Source: Sulfidibacter corallicola
GTDB lineage: Bacteria > Acidobacteriota > Holophagae > Acanthopleuribacterales > Acanthopleuribacteraceae
Assembly (NCBI RefSeq): GCF_017498545.1
Contig: NZ_CP071793.1
Coordinates: forward strand, 10,906,256 to 10,970,255
Length of the DNA: 64,000 nucleotides
Reading direction: 5' to 3'
Position 1 is the stretch's first letter. Every line of letters begins with the position of its first letter. Shown here one piece after another: positions 44,267-53,105 of this stretch. The notes under the pieces were generated by a model. The model was not told where the DNA came from. It did no database searches and was given only the letters and a program-made list of their open reading frames with translations. The position numbers and the translations under genes were made by a program.

Positions 44267-45877
44267 GTGACGCGCATGGATGAACGACGGCTCCCCGGAG
44301 AGGCCGGCTGTCCTTCGGGGCGCCACCGGCTTCGGGTTTTGGTGGTGATGGACGCGGCCTTTTCTCTGGACGACGACTTTCTGGGACTTGGCACTCTGCG
44401 CCAGACCCTTGCGGACAACCCCGAGTGCTGGGTCGGGTTCGACGTGTGTTGGGCCCGCCGCGGGCAGGGTCTGGAGCCGGACGCACCGGGTTACACCTTC
44501 ACGGACGAGCACCTGGCCCCTTTTCGCGTCGTCCTGCTCTTCGGTTACGACAGCGATCCCCCGCTCGATCCGCTGGAACGCGGTGTGCTCGCGCGCTGGA
44601 TGCAGGCCGGCGGCGGTCTCTTCGCGTGCGGCGATCACGGCCGCATCGGCGCGGCCCTCTGCGGGGACCTTCCTCGGCTTCGCCACATGCAGCGCTGGAA
44701 GGACCCATTGCCCAACAGTTTTCAGACGCGCAACGATTCGACTGTCGGTGAGGCCACGTATTTTCTCGACCCCTTCTCGGAAATGCGCCAGCTCGACGCG
44801 CGGCCCGCTCGCCTTGCGGTTCGCCGCTACCGGGCCTACCACCTCACCTGCCCGTTGGAAGAGGCGGACATCGCCAGCAAGTTCGCCTTCATGAAGGACC
44901 TGCCACACCTGGTGCACCCGATCTTCGACGACGGTCATCCGGCCTGCGCCACCCCGGTCCTGCCGGACCACGCCCACGAAGGCGAGGTGGTGCCCTTCGA
45001 TCCAAAGCGGCACGCCCCTCTGCTGGATGGAACTTACCAACACCCGGGCCCCGACGGAGATCCCACCACCATCGAAGAATTTCCCGTGGGGCGCCGACTG
45101 CGCCGGCCCGGTTGGGAGGTCATCGCGGCGGCCCCCAACCAAGCCGCCCCGCGCTTGATCGACCAGACACCACACGAAGCCGTGCGCCCCCGCGAATTCG
45201 GCGTCGTCGGGGTCTACAACGGCGCCCTGACCGAGATCGGAGTGGGTCGTATCGCTGTCGACGCATCCTTCCACCATTGGGTCGACGGCAACCTCGCGGG
45301 GTTCGCCCCCCACCGCGGAACGAGGCACCTCGGGGATGCCGCGCCAGCCGATCAGGGCGAGGTCCTGGCGCGAATTCGAGCATACTTCCGGAACCTCGTC
45401 ACCTGGTTGGCGCCGTGGTCGGATCAATCGGCCATGGCGGCACTGATGCTTTGGCACGCGCGCACCCATCCAGCCCTGACCGAGTGGATCCCGGATACCG
45501 ACGACGGGGACTCCTGGCGCTGGGGCAGGCTGGTGGTGCGACGAATGGCGCCCCTCCTCGGCGAGACCCGGCTACGTGCAAGCTGGATCCACTTCCTGCC
45601 GCGCACCGAGGCCCTGGCGTTGCTCGACGATCGGGGTTACGCCCTGGCGCACCTGGCGATTTTGGACGAGTACGTCCTGGGCGGCATCTTCCTCGCGTTT
45701 TGGAATTACCAACGAGATCGGGATCCCGAAAGAGAGCTCGATGTGACCGAATTGGTGAGGCGAGCTCGTCGGGCCGTGCACGCCGCCATGGGTCTCTTCC
45801 TGGGTGAATACGCGGTCCGCGCCGGCGAGAGCCTGGTTCGCCTGATCGAGGCGGTGGAGGCGAGCCGTCACTCCTGA
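44267..45877 (+). CDS. Unknown protein with possible ThuA/amidotransferase-like N-terminal fold
   Basis: A 536-residue soluble protein starting at GTG 44267, with TAGGAGGACTCC directly upstream. The first 150 residues show a flavodoxin/class-I amidotransferase-like rhythm: RVLVVMDAAFSLDDDFLG, FRVVLLFGYDSDPPLDPLER, then GVLARWMQAGGGLFACGDHG. These recall ThuA-like domains. The middle has His/Asp-rich patches (VLPDHAHEGE, DASFHHWVDG) and the C-terminus is helical, suggesting a metal or sugar-binding enzyme, but no family can be named. It stands alone, followed by repeat copy C. Function unknown. Confidence 0.7.
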   Translation: MTRMDERRLPGEAGCPSGRHRLRVLVVMDAAFSLDDDFLGLGTLRQTLADNPECWVGFDVCWARRGQGLEPDAPGYTFTDEHLAPFRVVLLFGYDSDPPLDPLERGVLARWMQAGGGLFACGDHGRIGAALCGDLPRLRHMQRWKDPLPNSFQTRNDSTVGEATYFLDPFSEMRQLDARPARLAVRRYRAYHLTCPLEEADIASKFAFMKDLPHLVHPIFDDGHPACATPVLPDHAHEGEVVPFDPKRHAPLLDGTYQHPGPDGDPTTIEEFPVGRRLRRPGWEVIAAAPNQAAPRLIDQTPHEAVRPREFGVVGVYNGALTEIGVGRIAVDASFHHWVDGNLAGFAPHRGTRHLGDAAPADQGEVLARIRAYFRNLVTWLAPWSDQSAMAALMLWHARTHPALTEWIPDTDDGDSWRWGRLVVRRMAPLLGETRLRASWIHFLPRTEALALLDDRGYALAHLAILDEYVLGGIFLAFWNYQRDRDPERELDVTELVRRARRAVHAAMGLFLGEYAVRAGESLVRLIEAVEASRHS

Positions 45878-45934
45878 TTCGACGGAGTTGTTCGCACAGA
45901 TCAACATTCGTATCTTACTGATGTGAAACAGTTT

Positions 45935-46490
45935 TTACCACAGAGTCGCCGCCCAGGCCGGGGGCCGGAATGCCGGACCACGGATTGCCGATGGTCGGAA
46001 TGCCGAACCACCGGCACACCGGCCACCGGGTTTCAAGTGGGTAACTAATCGAAGCGAATCGTTTGGGAGTTCCCGCATTTGTGAGAGGGGCGTCGTTGCA
46101 GTAAGTGCCGGGCCATACCGGCCGTACCCACCCAGGGCGCCGGGCCGACATTTTTCGACGAACTCCCCGCACATTCGCCTTTTTAGGTTTTTATCTTTAT
46201 CTTCGAGCTTTACAAAGTTTGTTACATAAGATCCGCGAACCAGCGAGCATACCTAGCTCGATTTCGAGAAAGAAACACTATATCTGGTTTCTGGCGAAGG
46301 GCCATGGGTCATTCATCCGAAAAATTAAGCAGGAACCCATGAACATCGGAAGACAGGAAAGGACCGGAATTGGTACACATCATGGTCCTGTTTTTCCTGG
46401 TTTCGTTCATTCCTGGCTTCCTGATCAAGTTGTGAAGACGGCAAGACCCAGCTCAGGTTGAATGCACCACTTTGCTTCAAGAGAGCACAC
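45935..46490 (-). repeat. Dispersed mosaic repeat, copy C (inverted)
   Basis: This copy lies in the reverse direction relative to A, B and D. It contains the right block (46030-46185) almost identical to copy B, then the TCTCGAAATCGAGC block and the block with TTGAATGCACCA/TGGTG(C/T)ATTCAA, in reverse order. It starts TTTTTACCACAGAGTCGCCG, the complement of the end of copy B. The hairpin blocks of B and D are absent. Confidence 0.9.
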
Positions 46491-46544
46491 AGAGGGTCCG
46501 GAGTTGTGTGGGAAGCGACCGTGGGGGCGTCATCGAAGCCGCGA

Positions 46545-48899
46545 TCAGGTATAGTGCCAGAAGAGATCTTCGTTGCGGTAATAGAACAGCCCGATACTGC
46601 GCAAGTGAACGAAGATCAGATAGAAACAAATGGCCCAAGCCAAGGGAAACCCCACGTAGGGATTCAGGTCCCGCAGCAAGGCCGAGGCCACGCCGAGCCC
46701 CACGACACTCAAGCATCCGAATATCGACACCATCACCACGTAACCCGAAAACAAGCGAGGCAAGACCTGAAAGAAAGGCCGTGGATCCATGGAAAACACG
46801 CTGTCGTGGACGGCCACATTCATCAGCGCGAAGGGCAAATAGGCGAGTCCCATCAAGCACAGGCCGATCTCGACGATCATGGGCATCGTGAACTCGAAAC
46901 CGGAGCCCTCCCCGAACCGGAAGTAACCGACACTCACCCCGAGCAAGCCGTACAGGATGGCGGGCCCCAAACAAACCAGGACCGTCACCGTTACCTGAAT
47001 GAAAGGCAGCACGAAATCATCGTAGAGCTCCATGAGCGAAGGCCACTCGAAAAACTCTTTTTCACCATTTGCACTGTTGTTGATGATCGCCTTGGCGATG
47101 GCGCATACGAACCCGAGCGCAGCGATCCCGACCAGCCCCATGAACCCCAACCCCCTGAAACGGAGGCTCCTGACTCCACCGGCCAACGCACTTGGACCGC
47201 TCAGCAGAAACGGGGCCAGCAAAACGGGAATGGCCAACGCCAGAAAGCAGAAGGACATCCAGCTTCGAAAGGGATAGACCAGGGCATCCACCAGCCAGTG
47301 TTGCCCGAAGGGGCCGGTATCCTTGGTGCGCAAATCGAGCCACTCTAATTCTTTGCCCGCTCCCGTCTTCTCTCTCGCCTGCGGGCCGCCCGGTGTCCCT
47401 GCCGCTTCCATTCGACTCAGGCCCGCGCTCTCGCCCAACTCACGTGCTTCTTTTTCGCTCAAGTCGAGACCGGAAGCCAAGCGGCTCAGACGCTGGTTGG
47501 CGTTGGCGGATCCAGCTTTGGCCAAGACACCGGCCGCGTTGCGGTACAGCGTCGCGGGGCTGCCCAGTAGCGCCTGATCCGCGCGGGCTCGCCAGCCCTG
47601 GTCTTCAGGTAGATGGCGGTAAAACTCGAAGGCGAGCCAATCGTGTTTGAATTCCTGGGTAGGTGTCGCCTCGCGGCAAAAGCCGAGAAAGTCGATCAAC
47701 GCCTTTTGGCGTTTTTCATCAGAGAACGGCCGTTCCAGAACCGCTGAACGCATTCCCTTCACGCGCCCGGTGAGCAGGTACTCGTACAAGCCGCCGAAAC
47801 CGTGGCAGTCGTAGGCCCAATGACGGGGAACCTTGACGCGACTTTGAAGGGCCTCGAGGATTGCGGGAGACGTGAATTGGGCACGGGTCGACGTCTGGAG
47901 CGACGTCCGCATTTGGGCGCTCAGCATCGAACTCGGCGGCATCGGGTCGCACAGCAGCGCATCACCCTGATCGTTCACCAAGACATTGGACGGCTTCAGG
48001 TTGAGATGCGTCATGTTGCGAAGGTGCAGCGACAACAACCCCTGGAGGATCTGTTCCATCCAGCGCGTGACATAGGAGTGGTGCAGTACCGCACCGCGCT
48101 TCACCAGCTTCTCGGCCTGGTGAGCCAGCGACCTCGCGGGGTAGTAAGGCGTGGTGTAGTAAAGATGGGATCCATTGTGAAGGGTGCCCACATCCAAAAT
48201 CGGAACGAGGTAGTCATCGCCCATGGTTTGCAGCTTTTCCAAGTACCTTTGCCAAGCTGCAAAATCCTGGGGCTGCTGGAAGTTGGAAGCGTGGATCACC
48301 TTCAGGACAATCATCCGGTTCGAGTCGTCGCGCGCCCGAAAACTGCTTCCGATGGTGCCGTTGCCCAGCTTTTCCGACAATTCGAAAGGACCTACCCTTT
48401 TTTTGGCTTCCTCGTAAACCGGCAGATTGGCCAAGTCGACGTTGGTGGGGCCATATTCGTCGTGCAATCTTTGGCGGTGTTCGAAATCGAGCGCGAGGTC
48501 GGTCGACATGGGATAGAATTGTTCGCCCAAGTTTTTCTTTTCCGCACGGTCGAAGATGTCGGTGAAACTGCTATCCGGATCGACCACCTCCACGCCGATA
48601 TCCCAATAGCGCTCATCGCCCATCTCCACCGGATAGCGGTACTTCTCGACCACTTCGAAAGGGATCGGTTCTTTCGGTCCAAGGGCCAGGACCACGGTGT
48701 ACTTGGCCGTCGGGGGCGCATTCCGTTCGAAGCGAAGCGCCATGCCGGCCTCACCGAGGTTCCGGCAAATTCCGCGAAACGAAGTGCCTTTGCGAAAAAC
48801 GGTAAAGGGGATCAGGCTGCCGTACCTTTTGGCGACCCGCTTCTCGGCGGACACATTCGTCGGTTTTTTTCGATCGGGCGATGAGAGCATCGTGTTCAT
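46545..48899 (-). CDS. PilZ-pseudokinase-membrane protein
   Basis: A 784-residue protein. Residues about 20-125 look like a PilZ domain (RYGSLIPFTVFRKGT, LGEAGMALRFE), the fold that often binds c-di-GMP. Residues about 172-480 are a Ser/Thr-kinase-like domain with a glycine loop LGNGTIGSSFRARD and K200 in VLKVIHA. The catalytic loop, however, reads HLNLKPSN (298-305), with N300 in place of the aspartate of HRDLKPxN; D318 of the metal-binding motif is kept but DFG reads DPM. It is thus probably a pseudokinase. The last 230 residues have six or so membrane segments of a DUF4013 kind. Start ATG 48899 has CGGAG upstream. Regulated by or reporting a second messenger at the membrane; unproven. Confidence 0.8.
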   Translation of the reverse strand: MNTMLSSPDRKKPTNVSAEKRVAKRYGSLIPFTVFRKGTSFRGICRNLGEAGMALRFERNAPPTAKYTVVLALGPKEPIPFEVVEKYRYPVEMGDERYWDIGVEVVDPDSSFTDIFDRAEKKNLGEQFYPMSTDLALDFEHRQRLHDEYGPTNVDLANLPVYEEAKKRVGPFELSEKLGNGTIGSSFRARDDSNRMIVLKVIHASNFQQPQDFAAWQRYLEKLQTMGDDYLVPILDVGTLHNGSHLYYTTPYYPARSLAHQAEKLVKRGAVLHHSYVTRWMEQILQGLLSLHLRNMTHLNLKPSNVLVNDQGDALLCDPMPPSSMLSAQMRTSLQTSTRAQFTSPAILEALQSRVKVPRHWAYDCHGFGGLYEYLLTGRVKGMRSAVLERPFSDEKRQKALIDFLGFCREATPTQEFKHDWLAFEFYRHLPEDQGWRARADQALLGSPATLYRNAAGVLAKAGSANANQRLSRLASGLDLSEKEARELGESAGLSRMEAAGTPGGPQAREKTGAGKELEWLDLRTKDTGPFGQHWLVDALVYPFRSWMSFCFLALAIPVLLAPFLLSGPSALAGGVRSLRFRGLGFMGLVGIAALGFVCAIAKAIINNSANGEKEFFEWPSLMELYDDFVLPFIQVTVTVLVCLGPAILYGLLGVSVGYFRFGEGSGFEFTMPMIVEIGLCLMGLAYLPFALMNVAVHDSVFSMDPRPFFQVLPRLFSGYVVMVSIFGCLSVVGLGVASALLRDLNPYVGFPLAWAICFYLIFVHLRSIGLFYYRNEDLFWHYT

Positions 48900-49150
48900 A
48901 CCATTTCTCCGAAGTGATTTCGCAAACGTCCGAGCGACGCGGGAAATCAGACATTGTCAAGGGGCGGTCCAATGGCAGTGCGACGCGCCCCTGACCTTGA
49001 TCGCAGCGTTCGTTCAAAAAACCGATCAAAGAAAAACGAAGCACATCGCCGATTCGCGATTTCAACCGGCACATCAGGTGGTACCGGGGATTCGTTTCGG
49101 CCGGGAATTTCGTCGAAATATTCGGCAGTGACCGTAGGGAAAAGAAAGCG
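48900..49150. other. Divergent spacer
   Basis: About 250 bases before the regulated promoter of the DUF3995-like gene. No gene, hairpin or repeat that I can defend; the pseudokinase promoter should lie here. Confidence 0.4.
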
Positions 49151-49187
49151 TTGACACCCAAGATCGCAAAACATACCATAAGGTATG
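49151..49187 (+). promoter_or_regulatory. Promoter with palindromic TetR-type operator
   Basis: TTGACA (49151-49156) is followed after 17 bases by TACCAT (49174-49179) as a -10-like hexamer. Over it lies the perfect inverted repeat CATACCATAAGGTATG (49172-49187). The gene that follows is a membrane protein, and the next one a TetR regulator, so the repeat is a likely autoregulatory operator. Confidence 0.65.
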
Positions 49188-49208
49188 GTTTGGTTATGGA
49201 GGTTCGTC

Positions 49209-50048
49209 ATGCACCTGTTCGCCGCGCTCACCGCCACCCTCGCCCTCTTCGCCTTTTGGCTGCACACCTTTGTCGGCCATCGCGCCGTACTTCTCCCCGT
49301 CCGACAAGCGACCATCTCCTCTTTTGCCCGCGCCACCAGCGAGGTCTGCTGGCATTTCGTCACCTACGTCCTGGCCATGACCGCCGCGCTCTCGATGGCC
49401 GCGTCCATCCCCACCCTTTCGGGCCCCGCGGCGCCCTGGCTGCTCTGGGCCGTCATCGCGATCCAACTCCCTTTTGCCGTCCTCTTCCTCGCGGTATCCC
49501 GAGTGACCTTCCACTCGTTCACCACCCTGCCCCAAAGCCCGCTGCTCGGCGGCATCGCCCTCCTGGCCGGCCTGGAACTCGTCTTTCCCATCCAGCTCCC
49601 CCTCAAACTGGGGTTGGCGCTCCTGCTCACGCTCTGCCTTTCGATCCTGGCCCTGTTCCACGTGCTTTGGGCGTTCGGCGTCACCTGGCCCGCCAAGTCG
49701 CAACCCGAGCTCGGTGAGCTGGTGGTGGGGAATCCCTCCACACCCGAATCCGCCGATGGACCCGTGCGCCCCTTTCCGGGACGGGGTCTCACGCTGATCG
49801 TCGCCGCCGCCCTGGTGGGTGCCGGCCTGTGGATGCTTCTCGCCGCGATCCCCTGGGGTCACCACGGGCTGCTCAACACCGGCGCCTGGGTGGTCGGCGG
49901 GGTTTTTCTGTTGCGCGGTATCGCGGGATATCTCGAAACGCGGCTCCGCCCATGGACCCGCAAACTGGCTTATCACCATTGGAACCGGGTGCTATACTCG
50001 CCGCTTTGTCTGATCATGGCAGGTATGGCGATCGGCATCGCCTGGTGA
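49209..50048 (+). CDS. DUF3995-like membrane protein
   Basis: A 279-residue integral membrane protein with about eight hydrophobic stretches, a long soluble loop at about 180-200 (ELGELVVGNPSTPESADG), and the DUF3995-type motif ALFHVLWAFGVTWP. Members are common in bacteria but not characterised. Start ATG 49209 has GGAGG six bases upstream; an ATG eight codons earlier lacks it. It is preceded by an operator-bearing promoter and followed by its probable TetR regulator seven bases later, so the pair looks like a repressor-controlled transporter or stress protein. Confidence 0.8.
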   Translation: MHLFAALTATLALFAFWLHTFVGHRAVLLPVRQATISSFARATSEVCWHFVTYVLAMTAALSMAASIPTLSGPAAPWLLWAVIAIQLPFAVLFLAVSRVTFHSFTTLPQSPLLGGIALLAGLELVFPIQLPLKLGLALLLTLCLSILALFHVLWAFGVTWPAKSQPELGELVVGNPSTPESADGPVRPFPGRGLTLIVAAALVGAGLWMLLAAIPWGHHGLLNTGAWVVGGVFLLRGIAGYLETRLRPWTRKLAYHHWNRVLYSPLCLIMAGMAIGIAW

Positions 50049-50055
50049 GGTCCCT

Positions 50056-50613
50056 TTGAAACGCACGCGATCGAAAGACTGGCTGGACATGGGCCTGCAC
50101 CTACTCAGCCAGGATGGTGTATCGGCGCTGACGCTCGACCGACTCTGCGCCGCGATGCACAAGACCAAGGGCAGTTTCTACCACCACTTCGGCGACATGA
50201 AAAGCTATGTGGGGGCGCTGTTGGCGCATTGGCAGGCCAACCTGACCCAGGCGGCCATCGACCATGCGGAGACGGCGCCCGATCCCAAGGCTCGGCTGGC
50301 CCTGCTCGATCGAACCGTACGCTCCCTGGACCATCGCCTCGACCAGATCATCAGGACCTGGGCCAAGCAGGACCCGCGAGCCGCCCAAGTTCTGGCGGAA
50401 GTGGACCAAACCCGAATCGACTACATCCGGGAACTTTTCGAGGCCAACGGCCTGGAGCCCCAGTTGGCCCATCGGCTTGCAGAATTGGAATACACCGCGT
50501 TTCTGGGCGCCCAGCAACGCTTCGGCGATCTCAATTCACCAGAGGCGGAGCAGGTGGCTTCCACCCTGAGGCGCGCCATCGAAGCCTTGGTCCACACTTC
50601 GCGACAACCCTGA
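50056..50613 (+). CDS. TetR/AcrR-family regulator
   Basis: A 185-residue TetR protein. HTH region LDMGLHLLSQDGVSALTLDRL then CAAMHKTKGSFYHHFGDMKS matches the family, followed by the helical ligand domain. It starts at TTG 50056 with GAGG seven bases upstream, seven bases after the membrane-protein gene, so they form one operon. It probably binds the palindrome CATACCATAAGGTATG upstream of the operon and so represses itself. Ligand unknown. Confidence 0.88.
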   Translation: MKRTRSKDWLDMGLHLLSQDGVSALTLDRLCAAMHKTKGSFYHHFGDMKSYVGALLAHWQANLTQAAIDHAETAPDPKARLALLDRTVRSLDHRLDQIIRTWAKQDPRAAQVLAEVDQTRIDYIRELFEANGLEPQLAHRLAELEYTAFLGAQQRFGDLNSPEAEQVASTLRRAIEALVHTSRQP

Positions 50614-50681
50614 GTGACGACTCTCTTGAAAGGAACTTGCTCGGAGTGCCCGAATGCCGAGAGATTCGTCGGGTCCAGTAG

Positions 50682-50714
50682 GTTCATCAGGGGCGGTAAG
50701 CCCGCCGGATGAAC
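50682..50714. repeat. Hairpin in repeat copy D
   Basis: Identical to the hairpin at 32169-32201 in copy B: GTTCATC ... GGCGG with CCGCC ... GATGAAC. Confidence 0.85.
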
Positions 50715-50805
50715 TTGTCGAAGCGATCCGCGCATCGCAGGTTCGAGACTTGAAAGAGAGATGCACTGCCCATTGCGGGAACATTGAAGCATTCGGCTTC
50801 GGAAT

Positions 50806-50824
50806 GTGCGACCAGCGGTCGCAC
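50806..50824. repeat. Perfect hairpin in repeat copy D
   Basis: GTGCGACC-AGC-GGTCGCAC, identical to 32356-32374 in copy B. Conservation of both arms while flanks differ suggests the hairpin matters to the element. Confidence 0.9.
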
Positions 50825-51624
50825 CTACCTGGCACGACGACCCTCTCTGGCAGCCGGGAACAGCATGCGGGCTCGCTTCGCGTTGTTTCTTTCTCGAAAT
50901 CGAGCTGGGATTGCCCGCTGGTCCGGGGCTCTCTTGAAAAAAATGGTGCATTCAACCTGAGCTGGGTCTTGCCGACGTCAAATTTTGATCAGGAATGCAG
51001 GAATGATGGAAACCAGGAAAAGCAGGACCATGATGTAACCCAAAATGCGGAGCCTATCCTGGTTTCCGATGTTCATGAGTTCCTGCTAAATTTTTCCGAT
51101 GAACGGCCCATGACCCTTCGCGAGAAACCAGGTGGTCTGTTTCTTTCTCGAAATCGAGCTGGGTATGCCCGCTGGTTCGCAGCTCTCATGCAATAGACCG
51201 TGTAAAACCCGAAGATAAAGCTATAAACCTAAACAGACGGATATTCGGGGAGTTCGCCAAAAAATGTCGGCCCAGCGCCCTGGCCGTGCACGAAGCCCCT
51301 CTGGTAAATGGGGGCACTCCCAAGCGACTCGCATCGATTAGTTACCCACTTCAGAACCCAGTGGCCAACCGGCAATCCGGCCACCGGCCTGAGCGGCGAC
51401 TTCAGGGTGAACATCCGCAGGCGCCGCCGATCGGGATAGAAAGACAAACCTAAGAATGCCGTATCCGCAAGAATCGAGACCGTTTGGGATTATCCCGGAT
51501 CCGCCGTTTGATGTGACAAAGAAGTGAGCTACGGGTTAGTTTTTCAACATTTTCACCTTTTTCCTTTGACGCAATTTTCTTCCGAATGCTACAAACAGAG
51601 TCGCGAACCAAGGGAGAAAAATTT

Positions 51625-53052
51625 ATGCGTGTTGCTTTTTTGAAACCGCCGATCGGCGGTATTCTCGGATTGGAAATGTTGACCTTCGTCGAGCCATTGG
51701 GCGCCGAATGCGTGGCCGGCAGCCTGGAACAGGATGGCCACCAATGCGCGATTTTCGATTTGCGCCTCGAGGGCGAGCAGGCCGGCTTGGAGAAATGCCG
51801 CGACTGGGAACCGCGAATCGTGGGTCTTCAGTGCAATTTCACCACGGAGCGGTACCCGGCCACCCGAATCGCGAAACGGGTCAAGGAATTGATGCCGGAC
51901 GCTTTTGTCCTTGTCGGGGGCCATGACGCCTCGCGCGAACCGAATTGGTTCGACGATGCCTGTTTCGACGCCATCGCGGTCGGCGACGGCGAAGAGATCA
52001 TGCCGGCCATGGTCGACGCGATGGAGTCGGGGCAGGACTTGAAGAAGGTGCCAGGCCTGGTGCTTCACAAGGACGGCCAGATGATCGCCACGGGTTGTGC
52101 CCCGACCCGAAAAAATTTGGACGAGTTGCCGATCCCGGCTCGTCACCTGATCGAAGATTACGCGGACAAGTACTACATCAACTTCCGCAAACCTTTGGCT
52201 TTAATGGAGACGGCCCGAGGCTGCCCCTACCGGTGTAACTTTTGTTCGGTGTGGAAGTTCCACCAAAAACGGTTTCGCGAGAAGTCGCCGGAGCGGGTGG
52301 TCCAAGAGCTGTCTCAAATCAAGGCGCCCAACGTCTTCATCACGGACGACATCTTCTGGCTCGATGCCAGACGCGGCCTGGAAATGGCACGTTTGATCAA
52401 AGAGGCCGGTATCAAAAAATTTTTCACGGTGCAAACCCGGACGGATATCATCTGTCGCCGGCCCGACCTGATCGAGGCCTGGAAGGATTGCGGTCACCTG
52501 TCCATTTTCCTGGGAGTGGAAGCCGTGGACGACGACGGCTTGGCCCATGTGAACAAAAAGAACTCGGCCAGCAACAACAAACGTGCGCTCGAAATCCTCA
52601 AGGAGCTGGGCGTGGGCTTCACGTCCAACTTCATCGTCGATCCCAACTGGGACCACGACGATTTTGCAAGGCTTCGCCAGTGGATCGAAAAGATGGGCGC
52701 CTACAACAGTGGCTTCTCGGTGCTCACCCCACTGCCAGGCACCGATCTGTGGGAGTCCGCCAAAAATCAGGTGACCACCCACAACTGGGAGATGTACGAC
52801 ATCATTCATGCGGTCTTGCCGACCCGGCTTTCGCTGGAGGAATTCTACGAAGAGTACGCCAAACTTTGGCAGACGGCCCTGGAAGTTCGCTACCGGATGC
52901 GCGGCAAGCTGCGCTCCTACGTGCAGCTCGGTGCCGCGCTGGCCACCGGCAAGGTCAGTCTGGATGCGGTAAAGAAAGGGATGAACATCGCCAAGGTTTT
53001 CAGTAAAAAGGAAACCTTTCTGGAGGCACACACCGAACTCGCCGTCACCTGA
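51625..53052 (+). CDS. B12-binding radical-SAM protein, HpnR (hopanoid C-3 methylase)-like
   Basis: A 475-residue protein of the cobalamin-binding radical-SAM class. The N-terminal part (about 1-150) is a B12-binding-like fold; the [4Fe-4S] cluster motif is C200-x3-C204-x2-C207 in ARGCPYRCNFCSVWKF. The text after it (KRFREKSPERVVQELSQIKA, VFITDDIFWLDARRGLEMAR) is the HpnR-like style. HpnR adds a methyl group at C-3 of hopanoids in some bacteria; other B12 radical-SAM methylases look similar, and no hopanoid gene is nearby. Start ATG 51625 has GGGAG upstream. It is convergent with the cytochrome gene. Confidence 0.8.
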   Translation: MRVAFLKPPIGGILGLEMLTFVEPLGAECVAGSLEQDGHQCAIFDLRLEGEQAGLEKCRDWEPRIVGLQCNFTTERYPATRIAKRVKELMPDAFVLVGGHDASREPNWFDDACFDAIAVGDGEEIMPAMVDAMESGQDLKKVPGLVLHKDGQMIATGCAPTRKNLDELPIPARHLIEDYADKYYINFRKPLALMETARGCPYRCNFCSVWKFHQKRFREKSPERVVQELSQIKAPNVFITDDIFWLDARRGLEMARLIKEAGIKKFFTVQTRTDIICRRPDLIEAWKDCGHLSIFLGVEAVDDDGLAHVNKKNSASNNKRALEILKELGVGFTSNFIVDPNWDHDDFARLRQWIEKMGAYNSGFSVLTPLPGTDLWESAKNQVTTHNWEMYDIIHAVLPTRLSLEEFYEEYAKLWQTALEVRYRMRGKLRSYVQLGAALATGKVSLDAVKKGMNIAKVFSKKETFLEAHTELAVT

Positions 53053-53105
53053 GCAGTTGCGGGAAAGCGGTCAAGGGGTCTTGCCCGAGCCGCCGTCATC
53101 GGCGT

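Larger units (their letters stand above)
50620..51410 (+). repeat. Dispersed mosaic repeat, copy D (longest)
   Basis: Has all blocks in order: the GAATGCCGAGAGATTCGTCG block with its hairpin (50682-50714); the hairpin GTGCGACCAGCGGTCGCAC (50806-50824); the TCTCGAAATCGAGCTGGG block twice (about 50893 and 51140); the AATGGTGCATTCAACCTGAG block; and the right block with an internal deletion, ending CGGCGACTTCAGGGTGAAC. This copy is the most complete. Confidence 0.9.
50614..51624. other. 1-kb spacer holding repeat copy D
   Basis: Begins directly after the TetR stop. Most of it is the repeat (50620-51410). The last 200 bases are AT-rich (TTTTTCAACATTTTCACCTTTTT near 51540) and probably hold the promoter of the radical-SAM gene. 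Open frames here are repeat-derived. Confidence 0.6.

Noticed and set aside
45935..46174. Small open frame (starting MCGEFVEKCRPGALGGYG) also seen near 32536 in repeat copy B
   Set aside because: Its apparent conservation follows from near-identical repeat DNA. Copies A and D break the frame with deletions, so it is probably not translated.
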